A stretch of 64,000 bases of DNA, from positions 41,155,487 through 41,219,486 of the forward strand of contig JAFMSR010000014.1 of NCBI GenBank assembly GCA_022818135.1, read 5' to 3'. A model generated the notes under the pieces. That model saw only the letters and a list, made by a program, of their open reading frames with translations, was not told where the DNA came from and ran no database searches. Both the position numbers and the translations under genes were made by a program. This stretch comes from Saxidomus purpurata (taxonomy: Eukaryota > Mollusca > Bivalvia > Venerida > Veneridae). Shown in pieces: positions 44,401-55,629 of the stretch; positions within the stretch are counted from its first letter, which is position 1; each line of letters opens with the position of its first letter.

Positions 44401-47107
44401 GGTCGAAATGTGCAGAGGACGAAATTCAATATATGACACAGAATGAATGATTCACAAATATATGGGTGACAGGGAAGTTTGTTTTATTATGAAATGTACG
44501 TTAAATGAAAAATAATCACATAGTCAACATTATAAAATGTTTAAGCCAGTACAAATAATTCGATCTGCGCTTTGTACAACTTCAAGCGATATGATCTGAT
44601 GATGTGGATCGAAAATTATTGTGTACCAATGACAAGACCTTGAAACAGAAATAAACAAAGCAATACCAGCAATGAAATATAAATACAGTACTGTACAATG
44701 TGTATAACAGAGAAAACCAAAAATGATTCTGGGTTACCTTGTAGTTGTAATCAGTGAAACCGTTCACTGGGCCTCGACATGCAGCGTCCTCGATAAATGG
44801 CGGGTGAATTTGATCACGTTAGTTCCTTCTCGGGAATGTACGTAAATTATATCTTTTTTTAGAGACATTTATTTTTAGGTAAATATATATGTAATCGTTC
44901 GTAAATAACAAAGTTGTCAATGAAATAACATCGGAAATTTGAAAATCAAACTACAAACTTTTATATCGAGCTTCGTACGTTTTCGTAAATTTCCGTAAAT
45001 ATCCGTACTTTTCCGTGATATGCATATGATTATCTTCCGTAATCAGCTAACAGCGCATTAATTTCTAAAACAGAAAAAAAAGTGTAATGCAGCCCGTAAG
45101 CTATATACGTTCCTGCAGTCGTTTGAAGTTTTATGTACTATTTTTATTTGTAACATGTTCTTATCATATGCGGCATTCAAACAGAAGATTGATCTGGTCT
45201 GTCTTGCACTACTTTCGCATAGCGCATGTTTACAGTTGTTATTCGCACATAGCACGGCTAAAATTCTTGCAGGGTTTGAAATGTGGTATACTAACTTAGG
45301 CCTTGGGGACTTTCAGTCCCCAGGCCAAAAATGATATTTGCTGACACTTTAAAAAATCTTCTCTGAAACCACATGGCCTAGAGCTTAGATATTTAGTATG
45401 TAGCACTGTCTACAGGACCTCTACCTACCAAGATTGTTCAAATCATACCCCCGAAATCAAAATTGACTCTGCCCGAGGATTACTTGTTTTACATAAAAAG
45501 GGAAAGTTTAGGAAACAAATATTATTCTGCTAAACTACAATGCCCTTTAGCTTAGATATTAAAGATTTTAAAGTTTTCCTAATAAGTATATTAGTTACGC
45601 CTTGACTGTTATCAATTTTGACAACTGGTGCATGATTTGGATATTTTTGATAGAGGTCTCGAAGACGCTGCTACTTGCCAAATATTAAAGCTCTGGGACT
45701 TTTAAATTTGGAGAACAAGATTTTTAAATATTTCCCCTGATAACCCTACGTAAAAACAAGTGACCTAGGGGCAGGGTCAATTTTGACCCGGGGATCATGC
45801 TTTACACAACCTTGGTAGAGAACAACTACACAATGCTACAACTAAGTTTTAAAAAAACTTTCCCTATAAAAGCCTATGTATAATCAAGTGACCCCTTGGG
45901 CACGGTGAATTTTGATCCAGAAAATTTGATTTGAACAATCTGGATAGAAGTCTACTAGGCGATGGTACATGCCAACAATCTCAGCTCTGGGCCTTGTGGT
46001 TTCAGAGAAGCCTATGTAAAATCAAGTGACACCGAGGACGGGATCAAATTTGACCATTGGCTCATTATTTTAACACACTTGGTAGAAGTGTACTAGACAA
46101 TGCTACAAACCGTATATCTAAGCTTTGTGCCTTCAAGTTTTTGAGAATATTTTTTAAGTTTTTCCTATATGCTGGCATAGCAACCGAAGTTGTGGATGGA
46201 TTTTTAGAAATTTAGCAGAGGACCATCAATTAAACAGAACTGCCTAGTTTCATCAACTTCTGTCAAGCGGTTTAGGACGAGATGCCAATTGAAACAAATT
46301 GTTGACGACGTACGTCGCACGACGACGTCGGACAATGAACAAAGGGCGATCCTACAAACTCATTTTGAGCAAGTTCTGCTCAGGCGAGCTAAAAAATAGG
46401 GTAAGAAGGTTATGCCTCCTGAAACATATACATCTTGCCTTACCATTTGCATTTCCACTGTAGCGCCTGTTAAAGCCATGCATTTGAATACTTGATACTG
46501 CACCAAGATTTGTCCCGTGCCACAACATCCGTTCAATCGGCATGTTTGATGGAAGCTGTGATTTTTGCTGTGTCATTTGTCTCTTTTTCGCTTGATATTG
46601 TTGGTAAAGCGTTTTGTTCTGAATTCGTTCAATCTGAGAACAGAAACGCAAGATATTACATGTATTTCCGTTTTACTGTGGCAATTAACCAATAAACTAT
46701 GCTTAAATGAAGACACAAAGCCTGCATAATATCCGAAACAAATAAATTTTAGGATTGAACTCGTCGTAGTTTTAAGTGACGAATTCAATAAATAGTAAGC
46801 ACAAGCTAAACATTCTTCTGTAAACGAGTTTCCTAACTGTTTTTTTTTTTCGACAATTATGTACCCCAACCCTTAGTTACGTGTTAAGATAATAATGTTA
46901 AAGGAAAATATTGTATCATCACCTTGTTCACTTGCATCTTGTATGGGTTAAAGTTCAGTCTATGTACATATGGTCCGGTTTTCAATTCTTTGCTAAATCT
47001 CTGTTCTATAGCCTTGTAAGTCATATCTGTGGTTGGTACAGATACAACCATTAGGTTTTCATTATCCTTCATTTCTGCCCACGCAACCGGTAGAGCATAT
47101 TCTAAAT
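38434..47107 (-). CDS. PARP-family ADP-ribosyltransferase, catalytic domain (5' end missing)
   Basis: Four exons join in phase on the minus strand: 47107-46923, 46633-46444, 43064-42939 and 38615-38434 (stop). They encode a PARP catalytic domain of about 227 residues. The order is LPVAWAEMKDNENLMVVSVP, IERIQNKTLYQQY, MLWHGTN (His of the NAD site), GDGAYFAANASYSARGF (Tyr), then PDPMEYVIFNDTQAYP (Glu in the third triad place). The enzyme transfers ADP-ribose from NAD+ to target proteins. The QN-x-x-L-x-x-x-Y helix and the QAYP tail resemble PARP10/14/15 and tankyrase groups. The first exon found begins inside a codon, so more exons exist upstream; none was recognised in 47.1-54.7 kb. All three introns are over 250 bp and two contain repeat elements. 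Confidence 0.85.
39235..39400 (+). repeat. Interspersed palindromic repeat, partial copy 2
   Basis: GCATATCGGAAAGGCGTTTCC, GCCGGAAAGGTCGGTCTGGC and ACGTTATAAACATTGTGACG match copy 1 at 16540. The central hairpin is absent. It lies in the last PARP intron, on the antisense strand. Confidence 0.6.
39970..40320 (+). repeat. Two-copy direct duplication within the PARP intron
   Basis: ATTGAATGTTTGTGCACTTT followed by AACCATGATGTTGCAA, a stretch with TTCTTGAAAAACTGCTAATA and CTGATAAACCATTG occurs at about 39988-40105 and again at about 40196-40317, about 208 bp apart. Confidence 0.65.
40350..40700 (+). repeat. Interspersed palindromic repeat, copy 3
   Basis: It carries CTTTTGACGTAACGTTATAA, TTTTGACGTCACTTTCCC, a central inverted pair (GGTAACTATTTTG / CAAAACAGTTACC) and GTGACGGATATTTTGATCTC with a downstream ACAGAAACTATTAA. 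It is the most complete copy after 16540. Confidence 0.65.
41260..41520 (-). repeat. Partial element end with CCGTCCGTC segment
   Basis: On the minus strand it matches the right part of the element at 35730-36760: a GGACGGACGACGG run, GGTGTCAGAGGAGAAATCG, and CCATAGCAACCAGAGCTC. Confidence 0.55.
41521..42938. other. Intron sequence without recognisable feature
   Basis: Part of the last PARP intron. Short frames such as 42118-42342 (+) show no motif. Confidence 0.4.
43190..43700 (+). repeat. Degenerate ~150 bp tandem repeat, about three copies
   Basis: A CCGTCTGTGCATCCTTCCGT segment is followed by units with ATAACTTTTGAAAAGTTGCA, ATTAAGATTTT, GTTACGGCCCC or AATGACCCC and AAACTAAATGCC. This is a mollusc element core in the large PARP intron. 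Confidence 0.6.
43701..45296. other. Intron sequence without recognisable gene
   Basis: A patch of short near-repeats (CGTACGTTTTCGTAAATTTC, CGTAAATATCCGTACTTTTC) lies at about 44975-45020. Nothing else is supported. Confidence 0.4.
45297..46395 (-). mobile_element. Non-autonomous element with ~160 bp tandem core
   Basis: It begins with a small hairpin (GGGGACTTTCAGTCCCC near 45305-45321) and ends near GCTCAGGCGAGCTAAAA. Inside are about five diverged units with GCCTTGTGGTTTCAGAGAAG, CAAGTGACC and AGTCTACTAG, the same core family as 35730-36760. A GACGACG-rich stretch lies near 46300-46330. It sits in the PARP intron, immediately 3' of the exon at 46444-46633. Confidence 0.6.
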
Positions 47108-49535
47108 CTGTGATATACACAAATGCTAAATTTTAAAAACGTAATATGCAGTTTGATAACTTCCCCGCATTTCTTTTATTTCTGTCAGAATGAAGTATAC
47201 AGTCATTAGCACAGCTTGTCTGTGTTAGTTGACAGCTTATCCAACATCAGTTCGCCTGATGGATAACATAGTAAAAATCAAAGTGCACTAAAAGGCGGTC
47301 GTGTGTGCAAACAAGTTAAAGTGGATTGCATGCGCTTAAAAAATGTATAGCGGAATCCTAATGTCAGGCGTAATATAAGGCCGACTTTTTAATTTTAAAA
47401 TACTTAATCCAGTCGAATTGGCGAATAATCCACAATTCAATTTTATGTGGTGAGCTGATTTTTTACCAATACAACAATTATTTTTACCAAACAAATCTAT
47501 TTTCGTTTTCTTGAAAATAACTATTTGTAAATTTCAGCTCAGTACTCCGGTAAAACAATGCCTATCTCTTCGCGATACGGAACTCGGATACGTGAGAGAA
47601 ATGAATATGTTAAAGTTTTTTTTTTCTGTTTTCCGACAAACTGCACAATCTTGCTTTTATAATTAAGATAGGATTGTGCTTATCATTACGAAAGCAAAGA
47701 GACAATCCGGGACTACTTTGTGTAAAGCGTCTACGGTACAATATGCCGCTAGATGTCTCTGATGATCAGATTGCCGCCACATTTACTCATTTTTTTTAGA
47801 CGTGCCATAATATGACATTTCCATTGGATAAAAAATAAAGATTCCCACTAAATATCTAAGTGTTTATCGGTACACGTTCTGTAAATAAATATAGAATGTA
47901 TCCTGTCGCTTCGATCCCGTCGATCTGATTATTTTTCAAAGAACAGTACGGATAAACACTAACATGTACTTAATATGTAGGAAAATCTAGCTTTTTGTTT
48001 TTATTCCGCCTCAAATAATTATGTTTGTTCGTACGTAAATAAGTCATGGAAGGTACAGGATTGGTCATAGCTATTTGTGTAACAGTGATGGAAAATCTTA
48101 CTTATAATGATCCGCCATACTTTATGGGAAATGAGATTAAACGTGTTTGTCTGTCCGAGTGTGTGCGTTCGCACTGTGCTTGCAACTAGCCTAAATTCAA
48201 GGCGAAAAATTGATGAAATCGATTCGTCTTTTAAGTGTACTTTAGAAGACGTCGTGTTGTTTCGCAATGCTGTTTTGTGTCACAAACATTTTATTACTTC
48301 GTTTCTTTTACATTCGGAACTTTATGCGTTGTTATCTGTGTGAATTTTGTGCTTGAAATGAAAAGAGCTTGTTTATCGTTAGAACAATAATCCTTTGCTA
48401 CGGAAGTTGGTGCGGATAGTGTGGCATTGGGTAGTGAAAACCTATTAACCTTAAGTGGTTGATTTGTCGGGAGAGGTGCCGGTCGGGAAATGGTGGCACA
48501 AGCATTATAGTATACATGTAGTTTTTCAATGTCTCAAAAGAATAATAAAATACAGAAGGTAATGTCATCAATTTAGCAAGATTGGAGTTAAAAGGGTTCC
48601 CCTGTAACAGCTGAAAGGGTATACTGGGCCGGGTTTACAATGTTTCGGCACCATAACTTTTGATATAGGGACTTTTACTATGTGTTTTCTGTCGGTCATG
48701 TTTGTAGGGAGGCGAATAATAGGATAAACTTCCATTTATTGGAACATTTTGTAACTCAGATCAGCGGTAAAATCAATGTCAAGCTGAATCAAAGAAAAAA
48801 GACCACAGTTTATCACCGCAGCATATGCCTTGGTTGGACACAGCGTTTTCAGCTTATTCCTGTAATTAACACATGCCATAACCAAGTCTACCAATGTGAA
48901 GGCATATCGGGTATGGTAAATGAAGAGGATCTGTGGGACACCCTTAAACATTATTGTTTCTAGATATCAAGGTGATATCTGTACGGATCGTTTGTTGCAC
49001 CCACACACCCTTTGGTCTGACTAGCTATTATTATGGGAATTTCAGTATTCATCAAAAGCAAAGGACACAAATGTAATATACTGTTGAATAATACAAACGT
49101 AATACGATAATTGTAGCTAACATGTATCAAGTATCAAATGTCCATGTCTTCAACAGTAATATTTTGATTATGAATATAGTTTATGGCCAGGGTATTTTGC
49201 AAGAAAATAAACTGGATACAGTTTATATGTATTTAATTGCTTCAATACAGCTAAATGCAAGGCGGCGAAGTTGTAAAGATACCATACCATAATAGACTAC
49301 ATGTATATTCAAGTAAAGCCTTCCCTTCTGAGTTGTTATCCTTCTTCGATGTACCTAACATACCTTTTTCAATTGAATTCGGACAAAAAATACCTGCACC
49401 AAACCACGAACCTTCTAGAGTTTTTCTCGCGCCTTTGGTGCAGGCAATGTTCATTCAGCAGCCGTGAATTAATTTATGCCCAAAGGTGACGGTTACGGAC
49501 TTATTCTTGTTTATAAAAGTAGGAGATGTATAGGC
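47108..49535. other. No recognisable gene; expected PARP 5' exons not found
   Basis: A slightly more GC- and CpG-containing stretch lies near 47,560-48,260. Open frames at 48682-48963 (+) and 49255-49467 (+) are unbroken but show no domain I recognise. The PARP exon at 47107 needs an upstream donor after the first base of a codon. I could not identify it here. Confidence 0.35.
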
Positions 49536-49720
49536 GGCCGGATAGCCTGGTCGGTAAAGCATTTTCCCTGTAAATGAAAAGTCCCGAAGTCGAGTCACGG
49601 TCATGCTTCACATTTTTCTTAGCTTGTGAAATCCGACTCTAGCACCGAATACGGCATTGCAAGGCTAGTCATGCTCCGACGTCTGTAATTATTTTGTTGG
49701 TACTCAATGAAAATCGAGGA
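49536..49720 (+). mobile_element. tRNA-like SINE
   Basis: The head GGCCGGATAGCCTGGTCGG followed by TAAAGCA gives an A box, and GAAGTCGAGTCACGG a B-box-like segment at tRNA spacing. The body has CCGACTCTAGCACCGAATAC and ends in T-rich sequence. The T arm is weak. Confidence 0.5.
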
Positions 49721-49740
49721 CGTTTTTTAACATTTATTTC

Positions 49741-52120
49741 GAAAGATAGCTGATGGCCAGATCAAGAACAAGTTGTTTAGAGCATACAAAGCGAACAATG
49801 AAGCGAATGAAGACGCGCAAACGCTGCGAATTCATTCTTTGTTTAAACTAATAATGACGACAGTAACACTGATTCTAGGCATGAAAGGGGAGATATATAC
49901 TAGGGAACGATTGCCACGAAGGGCCGTACAACACAGACAAAAACCTGGCCGGAAACCAAACAGGCCCCCTACAGCTACTAAAACAATGTACCAGAAAAGA
50001 AAATTACAGCCGAAATATTATGATGAGCAAGAAACGGACAAAGACCTGATATTTATAAAAGTCTTGATAGAAACAAATTCACTTAAACAATCTTGGCATG
50101 ATATTTCTGACAAAAGTCTTGATGTAAAGTTATGATTGGCTAGATGGGAACTCCTATCTATTAAAATAGGTTTCTATGTATGAAATGGGAACATTCTTAA
50201 AATAATCATCGAAGGAAAATTTGTATTCTTTTTAGGTATGTGGTATATACATGACGCAAATATATCAGGGCTTTTGGAATTAAGAAATCAATACAAAAAG
50301 CAAGACTGTGTCCGTTTATTTGGAGGAATATGAATCAAACTGTTGCAGATAACGTGAGATTATGCCAATTGTGCCCAGAAGCAAATAATCCTACAAGAAA
50401 TCACCGGCATGAACTTTAGTTATATCTTGTTGTTGGCCACATATTCGAGAGAATTTCATGTGATCTCGTAGGACCTTTTCCAAGAAGTGAGAAAAGCAAT
50501 GCCTATGTTCTGGTAATAAGTGATTTTTCGCGAAGATAACAGAAATCTTTCCCTAACCGGATATAAGTGCAGTTACCGTAGCTGAATGTATTGTTAGAGG
50601 TTGGGTTAAACGATATGGCTGTCCCCTAGAGATTCACTTAGATCAAGGGAGACAGTTTGAAAGCGCAGTTTTCAAAGAACTGTGTAAAGTTTTAGAGATC
50701 AGCAAAACAAGATCAACACCGCCGCTACATGCAAGATCTGAAGGACTTGTTGAAAGATGAACACGCATTAAACAAAGTATGCTTAAAATTTGTGCAGAAA
50801 GACTAGAGAGAAATTGGGACTCTTTAGATTTCATAGCTATGTCACATAATTCAACTCCACATGAAAGCACTGGCATAATTCCTCAAAGGCTAGTGTATGG
50901 AGAAGAAATGTTACTTCCAATTGGCATTTTGACAGAACCGATGCGCGGAGATCAAAGTAATAATGTAATTCACTCAGAATTTGTAACTGATCTGAGGTCT
51001 AAAAATGAATAGTTGTTACAAAATTGTCAGAGAAGATTCGAAAAAATCAGCTTTACGGCAGAAACTGGACGAGCCAAAGGGTCATACATGTAACAAAAAA
51101 GTGTGATGTGCTGTTCCGCATTCGATATAACCAAGGTGTTCGGCCCGTTATTGTTCAAGGAAATAATTAGAAATGTATACAAGTGAACAAAACATAGTTT
51201 CTCGCGGAGAAAAAATAGGGTCATCGAAATTTTGTTTCCAGATATACAGTCGTTAACAAGGTTGCATTCCGACAATATGGCTGATGGCGAAAATCCTGTA
51301 TGGACCAATTGCGTCGTTTTTGATGAACAATTAAATACACAATCGACAGAAAATCGATTACAAGGAGAATCTGTTCCATATCAAAGTCTCTTTTACAGCG
51401 AAATGGAGCGCGATTTTTGCACACCATGGAACTAGGGGTGAAGAGTACGAACCGACTGAGGATAAATCAACGCGATATTAGCAGAGCGACGCAACAGAGC
51501 GAGAAGAACCGCGCGAACTTGCGGAGCGGGAAGTACAATTGGCGAAGTGGATGTTTCCAAGTCATGCCCCGCCTAGTATAAACCAAAATCTTTTAGGGCG
51601 AGCTAGACTAGTTATTACATTGTAGGAAACCAAAGTATTTGTTGTTATCATTCTGGATGTGATTACGGATGTTGGTATCACTTGGAGTGATTTGAACTTG
51701 CCACCTGGAGATAGTGAAAGTGTTTTTGCTTTTAACGTTATTCGGGATGTGAGTCAAGATGTTTGTGTCCAAGTGAGTGATATGAAACTGTCACCTGGAG
51801 ATAGTACAAGTGTTTATGCTGATGTATTTAGTTTGTGATTCAGGATGTTGGTGTCACGGAGAGAGACTTGAACGTGACACCTGGTGATAGTTCTAGTGTT
51901 TGTTTTGGTCCATCGGGCGGTGTATATGAGAACAATATTCACCAAGATCAAGGAGTGTCTTCAGTGTTTCAACAAGAAGATACGAACGAACAGTGTTGCA
52001 GTGTGTTGACGATGGACATATGATAGATGAAGATGAATACAGTGACTTTTATGAACATGGAACAAATGAGTGGGGCTGAGGTACAGCCAAATCAACCCAG
52101 TGATAATGGTAATAATTCAC
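49741..52120 (+). pseudogene. Ty3/Gypsy-type retroelement relic (integrase part)
   Basis: A basic, proline-rich segment (RQKPGRKPNRPP, about 49930-49970) resembles the linker between RNase H and integrase. Around 50330-50400 a C-x2-C pair (LCQLCPEAN) marks the integrase zinc finger. The catalytic core follows with DLVGPF (first Asp, about 50462), LDQGRQFE (second Asp, about 50641) and EGLVER (Glu, about 50739). The DLVGPF block lies in a different frame from the rest, and a TGA at 50758 interrupts the frame right after the Glu block. No RT or protease was found upstream. No LTR pair was identified, though CAGGGGGTAG near 52552 could be a polypurine tract. It is clearly inactive. Confidence 0.75.
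51668..51905 (+). repeat. Three-copy ~88 bp repeat with coding bias
   Basis: Units start at about 51668, 51758 and 51844 with GATGTT(G/T)GTRTC and contain ACCTGG(A/T)GATAGT followed by GTGTTT. Each can be read as D-V-x-V...L-x-x-x-P-G-D-S-x-S-V. It lies at the 3' end of the Gypsy relic and may be part of its last frame. Confidence 0.65.
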
Positions 52121-54694
52121 CCACAGAACTGACTTCTTCGACTACGGATCAGGTAGTATAAATCTGACATTCTTACCACCATTCATTACAGGAATGGACA
52201 AGTAGTACGTACATATAGATCAGCTTCTCTGGGTTAAAGTGACAATGTTGACCCAAGAAGCTTGGATCCGATGACATTATGTACGTACTTTCAGCAAGAA
52301 TTCACTGAATATGATAGACAGTATTACAACCAGAGACAGAGTGAAGATAATTAGAAACTGCAACATGGAACTGTAAATATAATCCGGCATAGGAAATGCT
52401 TAAAGTCAGAGTACATTTAGGAGCTAATTTTATACTTCTTCTGCGCGTTATTTGTTAAATTTGCTCATTCTTTTACTGTTGCATTGTGTTATTTTGATGA
52501 TGATACTTTGTACATTGTTATTTTAGAACAGTAGAATTCGTGTCTTTAAATCAGGGGGTAGTTTAACGTATCATTAGATTGATACTGTATGTGTTTTGCT
52601 TCTGCTAACTAATGCTACTGCCATCTAATTGTCATGGAAAATCTGATGCACGAGGTGTAGAAATACTTTTCAGGAAACAGATATGTAAATAGTTCATAGC
52701 AAGACGGGTTTAATGTTTTTATCTTACTCATCATATAATGGAATAAAACTTGTTTTGATTAATTTTTATACGCCAAATATTGCAGCCCGAGACGTTTTCA
52801 GTTAATTGTTTGAGGTGGTAGATACTGAAGATTTTATCATGTGCGGTGTTAGATCCAGGAATTGATTATAGAACAATGTATTATGTAAAGTCGGAATATG
52901 ACATCAATTATAGAATATGGTATTTTCATTTTTGAAGCTTAGTTTGTCCTTTTCATTTTTTGTAGTAACTAAATGTTAGTTTGGAATGGATTGGTCATCT
53001 TTATTTACAAATGCTATTTTAAAAAATCATACCTTTGCTCATGCATGCATTGACAAACCCAAACTTTTTTATTTTTGGAAAAATTCAAGAAAGTTTATAT
53101 GGCCAATGTCACCTAATGTCATCACCACCCTGTAATATGTTTTCTGTCATATTTTACGAAGCCTTAACTACTGTAATACTGTAACATTATATCAAGAAAT
53201 TGTAAAACGTTACTGTGGTGTAAAATACTGAGTTGGCGTCGTGACCCTATTCCACCGGCGGCAGACTTTAGAAGTAATTTCCACATTGAACAATGTGCTA
53301 TCTCATGGAAATAAAAACACAACAAGTAATTGCCCAAGGAATACATTTTTAATTTTATGATGATGGAAATTCAATTTTCTTTAAACTTAACAGTCATACA
53401 ATGGAGTAAACATTTTAATTCATGATATTACATAGGGCATTAAAAATATTTGCGATCATTAAAATCCGAGTATACAGTCGCAAATATCAAAATTACAACA
53501 GCTATTCCTGTATAATACCAGTATCTTATGCTAAGTAATGAATAATTAATAATCAAACAGAATAGTAAGTTAAATATGTGCATATACAAAACACTGCGCA
53601 TTACAATACAAATTCCTAATTGTGTCTGTATACTTAAATAACAACTGACAGTGCAGGTTTTTTAAATTTAATTTGGCTTATATGTATTGTAAAAGAATAC
53701 AGCATAACATTGCTCCAAAATTATATTATTATACAAATTATCAATCTGCTGTGGTTTTTTTAAATTTAGAATGAAGCAATAAAAAGTGACATGAACTCCA
53801 AATTCATAAGGAAACATAAAAAGTAACAAACGTTGAAAATATTAATGCCAAAATGCCAGGCTATGTAATCATATCAAGAAGTTATTAATAAAAATCTGCC
53901 ATGACATATTACTTCAATATCAGCAATATCAGGATATAAATTTACCTAGCAGAAAAGTGTTGATGGTGATATGCACAGGCGAAGGATTAAAAGTAACTCA
54001 AAATCCTATGCCAACAATGGTTCATACGTATATCCTATCACATTTCATTAAAGATTTTAATAATTATACAAAGGGATAAAAAGGTTGACGACAAATATAC
54101 TAATTAATGATAATGGTAAGGGCAACTTTTAAAAAAAAACTTGTTATGTCCCAGGATCAAATTCATAAGTAGATTTAATTTGATCAAAAAAGATATCTAA
54201 CTGACAGAAATGACCTTTTTCTGTAACAAAAACATTAACATATTCGCGATTTAAATATAAGAAACATACCGCCGTAATTTTTTCACTGATACTGCCAAAA
54301 AAAAGAGGACACTATGTGCAAAGTCTTTGTCCTGAAGAAACATCTTGAATACTGTTGAAAGGCACTATATGTCAACCTTGTTTTAAAATTAATAGAACAT
54401 GGTTCCATCATTATCCTGTCAATGAATTGATATAACCATATCAGTCAATTCCAAGAGATCCTTTGACTTTAAAGAACAAGAATGTAATTGCAAAAAATGT
54501 ATCTGAATAAAATTTGTCTGTGGATACCGTAATATATATCATTTTTTGGCAGATATTTAATTTTCATAAAAAGTGTAATCAAAAATTTCATTAACTGTTG
54601 AAAAATATTTGAAAACATGTTAACACCACATGTTAATTAACACCTGTAAACTGGCATATGTACAGTAATACTTAACAAGTAACATTCAGGAACA
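52121..54694. other. No recognisable gene
   Basis: AT-rich. A CGCAAATATCAAAATTAC word at about 53480-53497 resembles CGCAAATGTCAAAATTAC at about 62104-62121 (one base differs), so a short unnamed repeat is present in both places. Nothing else is supported. Confidence 0.4.
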
Positions 54695-55561
54695 CTAATC
54701 AAAATATTTGTCTAACTCAGCTTTTACATTTTTTGGAAGGTGTCCAGAGGGGGTAAGACTGAACCCCCGCAACCATATGACTTCATTGTGCACAGTCTCA
54801 ATGAAAGGTTCAGTCTTACCTCCTGTGGTCCCTTGTAGCCTCCTGTTAGCTGGAGACCAGACAGTTGTCTTTGCGCCCTTGTGCCAATGTACCCTACAGT
54901 GGGTGTCTGAGACTGTCTCAACAAGTTTAGCGACCTGCGGCCATTCATCCGCATATTTTGCCCAGTCCAGTAAAACAAAATCCCCTTCACCTGCACCACT
55001 TTTTATTTTATTTTTGTTTTTCCCTATGACTACTGGTGGAATAGGTCCATCGAATATTGGGATGTCCAAATCTCTTGTTAATTCGTCAATGTCTCTAGTG
55101 TCATCATTTCGAACCATTTGTCGTTTTGCTATTAGTTTCTCTATTACGTCCTCCACATTTTCATCATTCCAATTGTATTCTGCAAATGAATGTCTCAAAA
55201 TAATACACCAGTAAGCAACTATTTAATTTTATATTAAATCATAAGCAAATGTGATAAAATTGTTAATTCCATTAAAAGTTAATCAGTGAGTGAGTTATAT
55301 TACTGTATGTTCAAAGAATAAAATTTGTAGGTGACCTTGTATCTATTGTATTTAAAACAGTTAAAAAAAGAACCATACTCTCTGCTCAATTATGAACTCT
55401 CTACTTTATAAGCATCCGACTTACCCTCCTCTCTCAATTTCTCAAAGTAAGTTTTCCAAAAAGCTGCCATTTCATCATCTCTGTAGAACCTAAAAATTAA
55501 CATGAGCAGTGAAATATTTGCAGACTCTCTCTCTCTCTGTCTCTCTCTCTCTCTCTCTCTG

Positions 55562-55629
<68 letters not shown>

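Noticed and set aside
46492..46869. Frames at 46492-46695 (+) and 46573-46869 (-)
   Set aside because: They overlap the PARP exon in other frames and have no domain.
49255..49467. Plus-strand frame of 70 codons with coding-like composition
   Set aside because: No recognised domain, no splice context, and it sits just upstream of repeat and retroelement remains. Kept only as an unexplained frame.
54708..55214. 168-codon plus-strand frame
   Set aside because: It is the antisense of the last exon of the DUF7869-like gene, which is in phase with seven other exons.
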